The notes: a model not told the origin generated them from the sequence alone. A stretch of 60,449 bases of DNA from Aestuariibaculum sediminum (GCF_014596945.1 NZ_JACVXB010000010.1:1-60449); one strand, 5' to 3'. Counted from the first letter of the stretch, positions 11,358 through 20,238 are shown. Numbers and translations are program-made.

Positions 11358-11441
11358 GCGCAAAGGATTGAAGCGGCATCCTCACAACAAAGTTGAGAGA
11401 TATAGCAAAAAGCCTGACCTTGTTAACAAACAAGGATGCGC
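11358..11441 (+). ncRNA. Conserved three-helix RNA element, copy B
   Basis: The outer stem GCGCA (11358-11362) pairs with TGCGC (11437-11441). Inside are the core AGCGGCATCC, a hairpin built on CAAC/GTTG, the core GATATAGC..AGCCTGACC and the hairpin CCTTGT/ACAAGG. All three helices differ in sequence from copy A (9554-9626, minus strand) but still pair, while the joining segments are nearly identical. It occupies the 5' leader of the small membrane protein gene that precedes ettA, so it could act in cis or be a processed RNA. Confidence 0.65.
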
Positions 11442-11463
11442 CCTAAAAAGAATTAAATTAATT

Positions 11464-11646
11464 ATGGCAATGAATAAAAATACCGTGTTATCATGGGCAA
11501 CTTGGATTATGATTTTTGTTGGACTTGGACTTATAGCGCTTGGAGCTTTTAGGTATGATGATGTTGCGGGCTGGGGCTTTGCATCGGTAGGGATAGGTTT
11601 TTTTGCAATTGCTTGGGTTTTTAACGCATTAAAAGGAAGAGTATAA
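11464..11646 (+). CDS. CAL67264-type small membrane protein
   Basis: A 60-aa protein with two hydrophobic segments (about 9-28 and 37-55) and a short polar loop (RYDDVAGWG), so probably a two-pass inner-membrane protein. The frame stays open upstream to 11341, but that part crosses the structured RNA element and reads as arginine/lysine-rich nonsense, so the ATG at 11464 (or 11470) is preferred. Its stop TAA overlaps the ATG of ettA by one base (TAATG), which implies translational coupling. It resembles what I recall as the CAL67264 family of Flavobacteriia; function unknown. Confidence 0.75.
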   Translation: MAMNKNTVLSWATWIMIFVGLGLIALGAFRYDDVAGWGFASVGIGFFAIAWVFNALKGRV

Positions 11647-13337
11647 TGAGTGACGATAAGAAAGTAATCTTTTCTATGTCTGGTTTAACCAAGACATTTC
11701 AAGGTGCTAACACACCAGTTTTAAAAAATATTTATTTAAGCTTTTTTTATGGAGCCAAAATCGGGATTCTCGGTTTAAATGGCTCTGGTAAGTCTACTTT
11801 ACTGAAAATAATTGCAGGCTTAGACAAAAATTATCAAGGCGATGTAACCTTTTTGCAGGATTATTCGGTTGGATACTTAGAGCAGGAACCTCAGTTGGAC
11901 GAAGAAAAAACCGTTATGGAAATTGTAAAAGAAGGAGCTGCTGAAACGGTTGCGATTCTCGATGAATACAATAAGATAAACGACATGTTCGGCTTGGAAG
12001 AAGTGTATAGTGATCCCGACAAGATGGAAAAACTAATGAATCGACAGGCAGCATTACAAGACCAGATTGATGCTTCTAATGCCTGGGAGTTAGATACCAA
12101 ATTGGAAATCGCTATGGATGCGCTTCGTACACCAGATGGTGATAAGAAAATTAGTGTACTTTCTGGTGGTGAACGTCGCCGTGTAGCTTTATGCCGATTG
12201 TTATTACAAGAACCGGATGTATTATTACTCGACGAGCCTACTAACCATTTGGATGCTGAGTCTGTACACTGGTTAGAGCAACATTTGGCACAATATAAAG
12301 GAACTGTAATAGCTGTAACGCACGATAGATACTTTTTAGATAACGTAGCTGGTTGGATTTTAGAATTAGACCGAGGCGAAGGCATTCCATGGAAAGGAAA
12401 TTATTCTTCGTGGTTAGACCAAAAAGCAAAACGATTAGCTCAGGAAAGTAAATCCGCTTCTAAACGTCAGAAAACATTAGAGCGCGAGTTAGAATGGGTG
12501 AGGCAAGGAGCGAAAGGGCGTCAAACGAAACAAAAAGCGAGATTAAAGAATTACGATAAATTATTAAGTCAAGACCAGAAACAACTGGATGAGAAATTGG
12601 AGATTTATATCCCTAATGGCCCTCGTTTAGGAACAAACGTTATTGAAGCCGTTGGCGTTAGTAAAGGCTATGACGATAAATTACTATACGAAGACTTAAA
12701 CTTTAACTTGCCACAAGCCGGAATTGTTGGAGTTATCGGTCCAAATGGTGCTGGTAAAACAACCATTTTCAGAATGATTATGGGTGAAGAAACTCCTGAC
12801 AAAGGCGAGTTTAAGGTAGGTGACACGGCTAAGATTGCTTATGTAGACCAGAGCCACTCGAATATAGACCCAGAGAAAACTATTTGGCAAAATTTTAGCG
12901 ATGAACAGGAGTTGGTTTTAATGGGAGGAAAAGAGGTGAACTCAAGAGCGTATTTAAGCCGTTTTAATTTTTCTGGAGGAGAACAAAATAAAAAAGTGAA
13001 GTTGCTATCAGGAGGAGAGCGAAACCGTTTACACTTGGCTATGACACTAAAAGAAGAAGGAAATGTTCTATTACTGGATGAGCCTACGAACGATCTTGAT
13101 GTGAATACATTGCGAGCTCTTGAAGAAGGTTTAGAAAATTTTGCCGGATGTGCTGTAGTGATTTCTCACGACCGTTGGTTCCTTGATAGAATTTGTACCC
13201 ACATTTTGGCTTTTGAAGGAGATTCACAAGTGTATTTCTTTGAGGGAAGTTTTAGTGAATATGAAGAAAATAAGAAAAAACGTTTAGGAGGTGATTTAAC
13301 CCCAAAACGCATTAAATATAAAAAACTAGTTCGCTAG
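11646..13337 (+). CDS. ettA: Energy-dependent translational throttle protein EttA (ABC-F)
   Basis: A 563-aa soluble ABC-F protein with two ATPase domains and no membrane segments. Walker A motifs are GLNGSGKST (about 38-46) and GPNGAGKTT; signatures are LSGGERRRVAL and LSGGERNRLHL; Walker B motifs are DEPTNHLD and DEPTNDLD. The linker between domains is strongly basic. EttA binds the ribosomal E site and gates translation elongation according to ATP/ADP. Translation probably depends on the preceding small membrane protein through the TAATG junction. Confidence 0.96.
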   Translation: MSDDKKVIFSMSGLTKTFQGANTPVLKNIYLSFFYGAKIGILGLNGSGKSTLLKIIAGLDKNYQGDVTFLQDYSVGYLEQEPQLDEEKTVMEIVKEGAAETVAILDEYNKINDMFGLEEVYSDPDKMEKLMNRQAALQDQIDASNAWELDTKLEIAMDALRTPDGDKKISVLSGGERRRVALCRLLLQEPDVLLLDEPTNHLDAESVHWLEQHLAQYKGTVIAVTHDRYFLDNVAGWILELDRGEGIPWKGNYSSWLDQKAKRLAQESKSASKRQKTLERELEWVRQGAKGRQTKQKARLKNYDKLLSQDQKQLDEKLEIYIPNGPRLGTNVIEAVGVSKGYDDKLLYEDLNFNLPQAGIVGVIGPNGAGKTTIFRMIMGEETPDKGEFKVGDTAKIAYVDQSHSNIDPEKTIWQNFSDEQELVLMGGKEVNSRAYLSRFNFSGGEQNKKVKLLSGGERNRLHLAMTLKEEGNVLLLDEPTNDLDVNTLRALEEGLENFAGCAVVISHDRWFLDRICTHILAFEGDSQVYFFEGSFSEYEENKKKRLGGDLTPKRIKYKKLVR

Positions 13338-13345
13338 CAAAATAT

Positions 13346-13376
13346 AAAAAAGCCTGCTTAAAGCAGGCTTTTTTAT
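13346..13376 (+). terminator. Terminator after ettA
   Basis: The stem AAAAGCCTGCTT pairs with AAGCAGGCTTTT with almost no loop and is followed by T residues, 10 bp after the ettA stop codon. Confidence 0.85.
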
Positions 13377-13462
13377 ATTCTATAAAGTGATAGTTATTTT
13401 GTAAATTATTTCACTTAAATCATCAAGTATTCAAAACTAAAAGTAGCGTTAACATAATTGTT

Positions 13463-13693
13463 CTAGTTATTATTGTACATATGGCCTTCGGTAAAATCTT
13501 TATATTTTTCTTCCTTTCGAGCCATCTCTTCGCTTATCTTATCGAGACGTTCATTTTCTTTTTTAAGTTTATAGGATTTCCTAATTCCCAAAAATAAGAG
13601 TATAGTGAAAAATATAACAACGATAATTAGTACCGTTAGAATGTTTAGTTGGCTGAGTAAAAGCATAAATACCATAAATATTAAAGGCAGCAT
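13463..13693 (-). CDS. Small membrane-anchored protein, unknown function
   Basis: A 76-aa protein with a hydrophobic N-terminal half (two closely spaced segments, about 1-14 and 18-36) and a charged helical tail rich in Lys and Glu (KLKKENERLDKISEEMARKE) that looks coiled-coil prone. It ends in HMYNNN. It is isolated between the ettA terminator and the NUDIX gene. The ordinary codon use and plausible signal-anchor layout support a real gene, but I do not recognise a family. Confidence 0.55.
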   Translation of the reverse strand: MLPLIFMVFMLLLSQLNILTVLIIVVIFFTILLFLGIRKSYKLKKENERLDKISEEMARKEEKYKDFTEGHMYNNN

Positions 13694-13917
13694 AATATGA
13701 TGCTCTATTATGATTTAACGATTATCAAATATAATATATTTTATTTATTAAAAAGTTAAAAATGAAATTATTAAACGTCTTATTGTAGGACTTGTACTAT
13801 TTAAATTGGTACGCAAAACTTGAAACCTATAGCTTTAAAATAAAAAATAGTCTACGAACAAAGTCTTACTTTTTAAATATCAACTTTTATTAATTTTAGA
13901 AATTATAAAATAAATAT

Positions 13918-14496
13918 ATGAAACCAGTAAAAGATATTAAAAAGACGCTGCTCTCCAATAACTATTATGTGCTTAATAAATTTGTATTTAAGTATTTAAT
14001 GCGTTCTGGAGAATGGGTTACCCAAATGCGTGAAGTTTATGACCGCGGCGACGGTGCCGGAATATTGTTGTATAATAGGGAAAAGCAAACGGTTATTTTA
14101 ACTAAGCAATTTAGAATGCCTACTTTTTTAAACGATAATGCCGATGGCTTTTTGGTTGAAATTTGTGCAGGGATGCTGGATAAAGATAATCCTGAAGATT
14201 GTATTATTCGAGAAACAGAAGAGGAGGTAGGATATAGGTTACATTCGGTAAAAAAAGTATATGAAGCTTATTCTTCTCCTGGTGTTATGACTGAAAAAAT
14301 GCATTTTTTTATTGGTGAATATACCGAAAATATGAAAGTTAACAGCGGTGGCGGATTAGCTAGTGAGCATGAAGATATTGAAGTATTAGAACTTCCTTTC
14401 TCCAAAGCTATTGAGATGTTAAATTCAGGAAAAATTCATGATACGAGAACGATAGTGCTTCTGCAATATGCCTTAATTCATAAGCTGATGGAATGA
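13918..14496 (+). CDS. NUDIX hydrolase, NudK (GDP-mannose pyrophosphatase)-like
   Basis: A 192-aa protein, the usual length of NudK/ADP-sugar pyrophosphatase enzymes. The NUDIX helix runs from about residue 85 to 106 (GMLDKDNPEDCIIRETEEEVG); the REXXEE core glutamates for Mg2+ are intact. Downstream AYSSPGVMTEKMHFF matches the substrate-loop block of NudK. It should hydrolyse a nucleoside diphosphate sugar to a sugar phosphate and NMP. Substrate specificity cannot be fixed from sequence. Confidence 0.85.
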   Translation: MKPVKDIKKTLLSNNYYVLNKFVFKYLMRSGEWVTQMREVYDRGDGAGILLYNREKQTVILTKQFRMPTFLNDNADGFLVEICAGMLDKDNPEDCIIRETEEEVGYRLHSVKKVYEAYSSPGVMTEKMHFFIGEYTENMKVNSGGGLASEHEDIEVLELPFSKAIEMLNSGKIHDTRTIVLLQYALIHKLME

Positions 14497-14502
14497 TTTA
14501 AT

Positions 14503-15528
14503 TTATTTTAAATGGTTTTGAGCATAAATAAAATCGGTAATTAAAAAGGCAATAAGTTTACCAACCTGTGTTGCTGACTTTGAAGTTGGTGCAGCTTCGC
14601 AGATATGTAAATAAGCGGCATTTTTGTGTTTTCCGAAATAACTAACAAATCGCCTCGCTTTATTTACCGAAAAACCACTAGGGGTCATGGCGCTACTCGG
14701 AACGTTTTCAATGGTGTCGCAATCTATTTCGATTCCAAATGCTGAATGGGAAACAAACTCTAAACCTTGTTTCATTGCTGTAGAAAATTTTATTTTTTGC
14801 AATACTTCTAAATCTTCAAAAGTGATGTATTGGACGGTGTCTAATTTGTTTAATGACTTAAAAAGATTTTTAGAAGTATAATTTCTTTGCAAACCAAATA
14901 CAAAATAATTGTTCAAAAAACCTTCGTTAAAGGCATAACTAAATCCATTTCCGCTATGTCTACCTTCTTCAGCTCTGAAATCGGAATGTGCATCGAGATT
15001 TATAGCATTTACAGGTTTTTTTAAAGCCAAACTTGTACCTTTTAAATTGCCATATGCATTATTATGTCCTCCACCTATAATGATAGGTGTTTTGCCTGCA
15101 AGAACAATTTGGTTTACTAAAAACACCACATGTTTATCAATGTCTTTCACCAGATTTCTGGCCGCTACAATATGTTTAGTTTTGGTTGGAATTAATTTAT
15201 CCAGTTGTTTTAATTCTTCAGAAAAGTTTAAATGCCCTAAAATTAATACTTTATCTGCCGATGTAAACTCGTTACTTTGTATGTTTAATAAGGTTTTTAA
15301 GGCAATTTCCCACGTTTTTGAAGTTCCTGTTTTACCATGATTAGCAAATACTCCTACATCCTCGGGTAAGCCAATAATTACATACTTGACATCCAAACTT
15401 TTAAGTTGCTCGTATATATTGGAAATGCTGGTTAAGTATTTAACATCCTGACCAAACTTGGATTCGCCCGAACGTTTGTTTAAAAGTTTATTTAAACTAT
15501 TTTTATCAAATAAAGTAAGTTTATCCAT
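14503..15528 (-). CDS. Arginase-family enzyme, formimidoylglutamase-like
   Basis: A 341-aa ureohydrolase fold. The metal motifs are present: GGGH (H155), DAHSD (D179, H181, D183) and IEIDCDTIENVPSSAMTPSG (D269, D271), so the dimanganese site should be functional. In Flavobacteriia this lineage is usually labelled formimidoylglutamase (HutG, last step of histidine degradation). No hutH, hutU or hutI gene is within the window, so the role is inferred only from family resemblance. It converges with the NUDIX gene, with 6 bp between the stops. Confidence 0.75.
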   Translation of the reverse strand: MDKLTLFDKNSLNKLLNKRSGESKFGQDVKYLTSISNIYEQLKSLDVKYVIIGLPEDVGVFANHGKTGTSKTWEIALKTLLNIQSNEFTSADKVLILGHLNFSEELKQLDKLIPTKTKHIVAARNLVKDIDKHVVFLVNQIVLAGKTPIIIGGGHNNAYGNLKGTSLALKKPVNAINLDAHSDFRAEEGRHSGNGFSYAFNEGFLNNYFVFGLQRNYTSKNLFKSLNKLDTVQYITFEDLEVLQKIKFSTAMKQGLEFVSHSAFGIEIDCDTIENVPSSAMTPSGFSVNKARRFVSYFGKHKNAAYLHICEAAPTSKSATQVGKLIAFLITDFIYAQNHLK

Positions 15529-15632
15529 GTGAGTAAATAAATTTTGAAACTAAATTACATCATTATTTATTTATGGCATTATAACCAACAAAATAAAAAC
15601 CTAGATTTTTTAATCATTAAAAACAAGCAATT

Positions 15633-16517
15633 ATGGAAAACAACAAAACTAGTATCGGACTGAAGGTTGCGTTAGGGATTGCAGTTGTTCTATTTTTAGG
15701 AACAGCATTCTACTCAATGAATCTTTATCAGGAAAGCTCTAAAGTTCAAAAGGACTTAACAGAGGAAAAACAAAAAGTAATGGACGAGTTAAGCCTTATG
15801 GCCGACCAGTATAAAGAAGCTATCGGTGAAAATGAGGTTGCCAACCAAAATTTAGTAGAAGCTCATGCACGTATTCAAGGTTTAATAGATTCTTTAAAGA
15901 TATCTGAAACAAACGTAAAAAGCTTATGGCGATACAAACAAAAATATATATCGTTACAAAAGGAAATGGATGTTCTATTAGCCCAAAACGATTCGTTAAA
16001 AGTTCAAAATGCCTATTTAGCAACATCTTTAGATAGTACACGTGTTCGTTTAGAAGAGCGTACCATGTTTAACGATTCGTTGTTAATTCAAAATACAGCT
16101 TTAGCAGAAGTTGTTTCAGATGCCGCGGTGTTGTCGGCTGTAGATTTAAAAGCATCTGGTGTTATAGTTAGAACTTCAGGAAAAGTAATTCCTACCGAAC
16201 GTGCGCGTCGAAGTGATAAAATTAGAGTTTGTTTTATTGTAGCTAAAAATAAATTAGTTCAATCTGGCGATCAAGAGCTTTACGTACAGGTAGTTGATCC
16301 TAAAAATAATATTATAGGTTTAAATGAGCAAGTGCAATTCGATGATGTTACTTTAAATTATAGTGTGATTAGTAAATTTAATTACGAAAATGCGAATTTA
16401 AATGTATGCGAATTTATTGCTCCAAAAAACGATAATGATTTCGACAAAGGACGTTATATCGTAAATGTTTATAATGAAAAAGATTTAGTGGCTACTTCCG
16501 AATTTATACTTCAATAA
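15633..16517 (+). CDS. Membrane-anchored coiled-coil protein, unknown function
   Basis: A 294-aa protein with one N-terminal membrane helix (about 9-27), a long coiled coil (about 33-160) and a C-terminal beta-rich domain (about 170-294; VIVRTSGKVIPTERARRSDKIRVCF begins it). The topology suggests an inner-membrane anchor with the bulk outside the cytoplasm. Homologues in Flavobacteriia are often mislabelled as chromosome partitioning proteins; no ATPase motif is present. It is monocistronic with its own terminator. Confidence 0.7.
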   Translation: MENNKTSIGLKVALGIAVVLFLGTAFYSMNLYQESSKVQKDLTEEKQKVMDELSLMADQYKEAIGENEVANQNLVEAHARIQGLIDSLKISETNVKSLWRYKQKYISLQKEMDVLLAQNDSLKVQNAYLATSLDSTRVRLEERTMFNDSLLIQNTALAEVVSDAAVLSAVDLKASGVIVRTSGKVIPTERARRSDKIRVCFIVAKNKLVQSGDQELYVQVVDPKNNIIGLNEQVQFDDVTLNYSVISKFNYENANLNVCEFIAPKNDNDFDKGRYIVNVYNEKDLVATSEFILQ

Positions 16518-16596
16518 TTTAATGAAAATGGTTAAAAGCCATTCATTAATAAATAAGATTTCGATATTGCTGTAAATATAGAGCCCCGAAATTAGA

Positions 16597-16627
16597 AACC
16601 TCAGGTAAAAGCCTGAGGTTTTTTTGC
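16597..16627 (+). terminator. Rho-independent terminator
   Basis: The 9-bp perfect stem AACCTCAGG/CCTGAGGTT with loop TAAAAG is followed by a T run. It ends the transcript of the coiled-coil protein gene at 15633-16517. Confidence 0.9.
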
Positions 16628-16683
16628 TTTCAATTTGTTTTACAGAAGAAAAATATCATTATACCTAAATACCTATTTATTTT

Positions 16684-16713
16684 TTGTGTTATACAATTTT
16701 ACGATTAACTTTG
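16684..16713 (+). promoter_or_regulatory. Bacteroidota-type promoter, probably for the Crp/Fnr gene
   Basis: TTG (16684-16686), a 19-bp spacer and TAACTTTG (16706-16713) match the Flavobacterium TTG-N19-21-TAnnTTTG consensus closely. The predicted start of transcription is near 16720, giving a leader of about 185 bases. Confidence 0.65.
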
Positions 16714-16903
16714 AGGCCATTACAGAGCAACTGTATCACCTTAGGAAAATTAATAGCACATAAAAACCACCTACGCTTTGTTATGTCAATCTTATAAATA
16801 GTAAGCGGTTTTAATAATAAAAAGTTCCTTTGATTTCATTTTAATGCATCTGTTCATTTTAACCCTACTAATAAGTCTTTTATAAAAACATAATTAAGAT
16901 CGT

Positions 16904-17479
16904 ATGCAAGTAGAAGAAGAGATTTTAAATGCAATAACTGATATTTCCGATGAAACATTTAAAGCCCTAATAAATGTATCTGAATTAAAAACGGTAAAAT
17001 CAGGTACACAACTAGTTAAACTTAACGAAACACCAAATAAAGTATATTTGTTGTTGAACGGTTTGGTGCGCTGCTATTTATGTACGGAAGCTGGTAAAGA
17101 ATTCAATAAAAGTTTTTATCTATCCAATAGTTTTTTTGGTTCATTAACCGCTTTAATGAAAAATGAACCTTCTCAATTTGTTTTTGAAGCACTTTCCGAT
17201 TGTGAAATTCGGGAAATTGATTTTATAAAAGTTATGAAACTGGCAGAGACCAATTTGTCGGTAAGTAAACTTTACAATAAAATATTACAACGTTTTTATA
17301 TGTTGTATGAGAAACGTTTGGTTGACTTGATTTCGCTCGAGGCCAAAGATCGCTACGAAGAGTTACAGAAACAAATTCCGAACGTAGATAAGCTTATTCC
17401 TCAATATCATATAGCGTCGTATTTAGGTATTACTCCAGTACAATTAAGTAGGATTAGAAAAAAAAATGAAAAGAATTAA
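16904..17479 (+). CDS. Crp/Fnr-family transcriptional regulator
   Basis: A 191-aa protein: an N-terminal cyclic-nucleotide-binding-type beta roll (about 10-120), a dimer helix, and a C-terminal winged helix (IASYLGITPVQLSRIRKK as recognition helix, about 170-187). It has no N-terminal cysteine cluster as in Fnr, and the phosphate-binding cassette is not a clear cAMP type, so the ligand is unknown. It is a single gene with its own promoter. A convergent terminator separates it from fumC. Confidence 0.85.
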   Translation: MQVEEEILNAITDISDETFKALINVSELKTVKSGTQLVKLNETPNKVYLLLNGLVRCYLCTEAGKEFNKSFYLSNSFFGSLTALMKNEPSQFVFEALSDCEIREIDFIKVMKLAETNLSVSKLYNKILQRFYMLYEKRLVDLISLEAKDRYEELQKQIPNVDKLIPQYHIASYLGITPVQLSRIRKKNEKN

Positions 17480-17583
17480 CATTTGTTAATTGATGGAAAG
17501 ATGTATAATGATATATTTGGCATAACTTCCTTCGGTAAAGAACTAACTAAACTAACTAAGGAAGATTAATAGCTAACCAACTT

Positions 17584-17620
17584 AAAAAAAAACAGGTAAA
17601 ATATTTTACCTGTTTTTTTA
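17584..17620. terminator. Bidirectional terminator between the Crp/Fnr gene and fumC
   Basis: AAAAAAACAGGTAAAAT pairs with ATTTTACCTGTTTTTTT with essentially no loop excess. It lies between two convergent genes and has A and T runs on both sides. Confidence 0.9.
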
Positions 17621-17643
17621 TGAAAATAAATTTAAGGAGGATG

Positions 17644-19041
17644 TTATTTTAAACTTCCAACCATATCTTCAGGTTTTACCCACTCATCATAGTCTTCAGC
17701 AGATACATACCCTAAATTAATTGCCTCTTCTTTTAAAGTTGTGCCGTTTTTATGTGCTGTATTTGCAATTTCAGCAGCTTTGTAATATCCAATTTTTGTA
17801 TTTAAAGCCGTTACCAGCATTAACGAATTATTTAGTAATTTTTTAATTACATCGTGGTTGGGTTCTATACCTACAGCGCAATTTTCTTCAAAACTTACGC
17901 AGGCATCACCAATTAATTGAGCCGATTGTAAAACATTTGCAGCCATTACAGGTTTGAATACATTTAATTCGTAATGTCCCTGTAAACCGCCAACCGAAAC
18001 AGCAACATCGTTACCCATTACCTGAGCGCAAACCATAGTTAAAGCTTCACACTGTGTTGGGTTTACTTTCCCTGGCATAATTGAACTCCCTGGTTCGTTT
18101 GCCGGAATAATTATTTCACCAATACCACTTCTTGGACCAGAAGCCATTAGTCTAATATCGTTGGCAATTTTATTTAACGAAACAGCTAATTGCTTTAAAG
18201 CTCCATGAGTCTCAACTAACGCATCATGAGCCGCAAGTGCTTCAAATTTATTAGGAGCCGTTACAAAAGGTAATTTGGTAAATTGGGCGATATATTCAGC
18301 AACACGCTTACTATATCCTTTAGGTGTATTTAATCCTGTACCAACCGCAGTACCACCTAAAGCTAATTCGCTTAAATGAGGCAAAGTGTTTTCCAGAGCA
18401 TTTAATCCGTGATTTAGTTGTGCAACATAACCAGATAGCTCTTGACCTAAAGTTAATGGTGTAGCATCCATTAAGTGCGTACGACCAATTTTAACAACGT
18501 TTTTAAAAGCTTCAGATTTTTTTTGAAGTGTATCTCGTAATTGTTTTACACCAGGAATAGTAACTTCTACAATTTTTTTGTAGGCTGCAATATGCATCCC
18601 TGTAGGGAATGTGTCGTTTGATGATTGTGACTTATTTACATCGTCGTTTGGTTGAATTACTTTATCACCTTCGCCTATAACTTTACCCGCTAACTGCTGA
18701 GCTCTATTAGCAATAACCTCATTAACATTCATATTACTTTGGGTCCCCGAACCGGTTTGCCAAATAACTAAAGGAAACTGATCGTCGTGTTTTCCATCTA
18801 ATATTTCATCGCAAACGGCAGCGATTAAATCGCGTTTTTCAATGGGTAATACACCCAGTTCGCAGTTAGTAAAAGCCGCAGCTTTTTTTAAGTAGGCAAA
18901 CCCGTAAACAATCTCTAATGGCATAGATGCCACAGGCCCTATTTTAAAATTGTTTCGAGAGCGCTCAGTTTGTGCGCCCCAAAGTTTATCGGCAGGCACT
19001 TTAACCTCGCCCATGGTATCTTTTTCTATTCTAAAACTCAT
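17644..19041 (-). CDS. fumC: Fumarate hydratase, class II
   Basis: A 465-aa protein of the fumarase/aspartase superfamily. It carries the class II start [28 protein letters not shown], the [14 protein letters not shown] block, the [16 protein letters not shown] block and the signature [11 protein letters not shown] with the catalytic serine. It hydrates fumarate to malate in the TCA cycle without an iron-sulfur cluster. It is monocistronic. Confidence 0.97.
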   Translation of the reverse strand: MSFRIEKDTMGEVKVPADKLWGAQTERSRNNFKIGPVASMPLEIVYGFAYLKKAAAFTNCELGVLPIEKRDLIAAVCDEILDGKHDDQFPLVIWQTGSGTQSNMNVNEVIANRAQQLAGKVIGEGDKVIQPNDDVNKSQSSNDTFPTGMHIAAYKKIVEVTIPGVKQLRDTLQKKSEAFKNVVKIGRTHLMDATPLTLGQELSGYVAQLNHGLNALENTLPHLSELALGGTAVGTGLNTPKGYSKRVAEYIAQFTKLPFVTAPNKFEALAAHDALVETHGALKQLAVSLNKIANDIRLMASGPRSGIGEIIIPANEPGSSIMPGKVNPTQCEALTMVCAQVMGNDVAVSVGGLQGHYELNVFKPVMAANVLQSAQLIGDACVSFEENCAVGIEPNHDVIKKLLNNSLMLVTALNTKIGYYKAAEIANTAHKNGTTLKEEAINLGYVSAEDYDEWVKPEDMVGSLK

Positions 19042-19214
19042 CGTAATAATGATTTGATTAAAGTAACAAAGTTAACTTTTTAGTAGGTTTTAATGTATGA
19101 TAAAAGGTAGATTTATTAATTTTTTTTCATCTTGAAAATATATATTGAATTTATTCTTTAAAATCTATTAAATTGATTAATTTAGTAGGAATTAAACTGT
19201 AAATAATTTTAATT

Positions 19215-19856
19215 ATGGCAACAATAAGATTAGGAGATGAAGCCCCTAACTTTACGGCAAAGTCTACTGAAGGTGATATTAATTTTCATGAATGGTTAGG
19301 TGATAGTTGGGGTATATTATTTTCACATCCAGCTGATTATACTCCGGTTTGTACTACAGAATTGGGAACGGTGGCGAAATATAAAGAGGAATTTGCAAAG
19401 CGTAACGTAAAAGTTGTAGCATTAAGTGTGGATGGTTTAGAATCCCACAAAGGTTGGGTAAACGATATTAACGAAACGCAAAACACAACAGTAAATTTTC
19501 CAATTATCGCTGATGAAGACCGAAAAGTATCTGAATTATATGATATGATTCATCCAAATGCTAGTGAAAAATTCACCGTTCGTTCGGTTTTTGTGATTGG
19601 AGATGATAAGAAGGTGAAATTGATTATTACGTATCCTGCATCAACAGGAAGAAACTTTGAAGAACTTTTAAGGGTTATTGATAGTTTGCAATTAACGGCT
19701 TATCATAAGGTCGCGACACCTGCAAACTGGAAAAACGGTGAAGATGTTGTGATTTCTCCTGCTATTACAAATGAAGAAATACCTGATTTATTTCCAAAAG
19801 GGCATAAAGAGGTAAAACCCTATTTAAGGATGACCCCGCAACCAAATTTAGATTAA
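19215..19856 (+). CDS. 1-Cys peroxiredoxin (Prx6 type)
   Basis: A 213-aa protein with the peroxidatic motif DYTPVCTTELG (C46) and no other cysteine, which marks the 1-Cys Prx6 class. The long C-terminal domain with the block TPANWKNGEDVVI is typical of Prx6. It reduces H2O2 and organic or lipid peroxides, using an external thiol for turnover. It is transcribed divergently from fumC. Confidence 0.93.
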   Translation: MATIRLGDEAPNFTAKSTEGDINFHEWLGDSWGILFSHPADYTPVCTTELGTVAKYKEEFAKRNVKVVALSVDGLESHKGWVNDINETQNTTVNFPIIADEDRKVSELYDMIHPNASEKFTVRSVFVIGDDKKVKLIITYPASTGRNFEELLRVIDSLQLTAYHKVATPANWKNGEDVVISPAITNEEIPDLFPKGHKEVKPYLRMTPQPNLD

Positions 19857-19979
19857 TTAGGATTAACACTTAATAAATAGAATTAATTGTTTTTATTGAA
19901 TAACAGTAGCTTAGTACAATCTTAAGGTAAAACAAGAATTATTTTCTTAAAAAGTCTGTTAATAATTTTTAGTTTCATA

Positions 19980-20010
19980 TTGTATTACAAAAAGCTTTAT
20001 ATTATCTTTG
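19980..20010 (+). promoter_or_regulatory. Bacteroidota-type promoter for the 55-aa membrane protein
   Basis: TTG (19980-19982), a 20-bp spacer and TATCTTTG (20003-20010) fit the consensus very well. The predicted start of transcription near 20017 leaves a leader of about 24 bases before the ATG at 20041. Confidence 0.75.
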
Positions 20011-20040
20011 CTACATATTTTTTAAAGACACTTGATAATT

Positions 20041-20208
20041 ATGTTCGATTTTGACCAATATTTAGGATTTTTAGCATTCTTAACCATTTTAACCATAGGG
20101 TTTTGGTTAATGATTTTCTTATTAACTTTCGTAATTCCTTACTGGATTGGGGGAGCTTTAATTGAAAGAATTAAAGAAATTAGAGAAGAAAAAAAAGCTA
20201 AGCGTTAA
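20041..20208 (+). CDS. 55-aa single-pass or hairpin membrane protein
   Basis: An ATG-started frame of 55 codons between a clear promoter and a strong terminator. The protein starts MFDFDQYLGFLAFLTILTIG, has a hydrophobic stretch of about 30 residues (about 8-38), then a basic/acidic amphipathic tail (ERIKEIREEKKAKR). The N-terminus is acidic and the tail charged, so it may be a membrane hairpin or a single tilted helix. Function unknown. The flanking promoter and terminator make it a convincing gene despite its size. Confidence 0.75.
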   Translation: MFDFDQYLGFLAFLTILTIGFWLMIFLLTFVIPYWIGGALIERIKEIREEKKAKR

Positions 20209-20238
20209 TAAACGAGACATAGTTTTAATAAATAGAAT

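Larger units (their letters stand above)
11087..11463. other. 377-bp divergent intergenic region with RNA structures
   Basis: The interval separates the minus-strand coiled-coil gene from the plus-strand small membrane protein/ettA pair. It contains a terminator-like hairpin (11158-11186) and copy B of the three-helix RNA element (11358-11441), which ends 22 bases before the start codon at 11464. An open frame runs through the element from 11341, but its coding there is incidental. Confidence 0.6.
16518..16903. other. 386-bp intergenic region: terminator, promoter and long leader
   Basis: It contains the terminator of the preceding gene (16597-16627) and a well-matched promoter (16684-16713), followed by about 185 bp with no open frame before the Crp/Fnr gene. 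That stretch would be an unusually long leader, or it could encode a small RNA. I saw no strong hairpin in it. Confidence 0.55.

Noticed and set aside
11341-11463. N-terminal extension of the small membrane protein before ettA
   Set aside because: The extension is the translated RNA element; its Lys/Arg-rich peptide is not expected before a signal-less two-pass protein, and ATG 11464 follows the element.
11891-12385. 164-codon minus-strand frame inside ettA
   Set aside because: Antisense shadow of a well-conserved ABC-F gene, with Ser/Cys-rich composition typical of such shadows.
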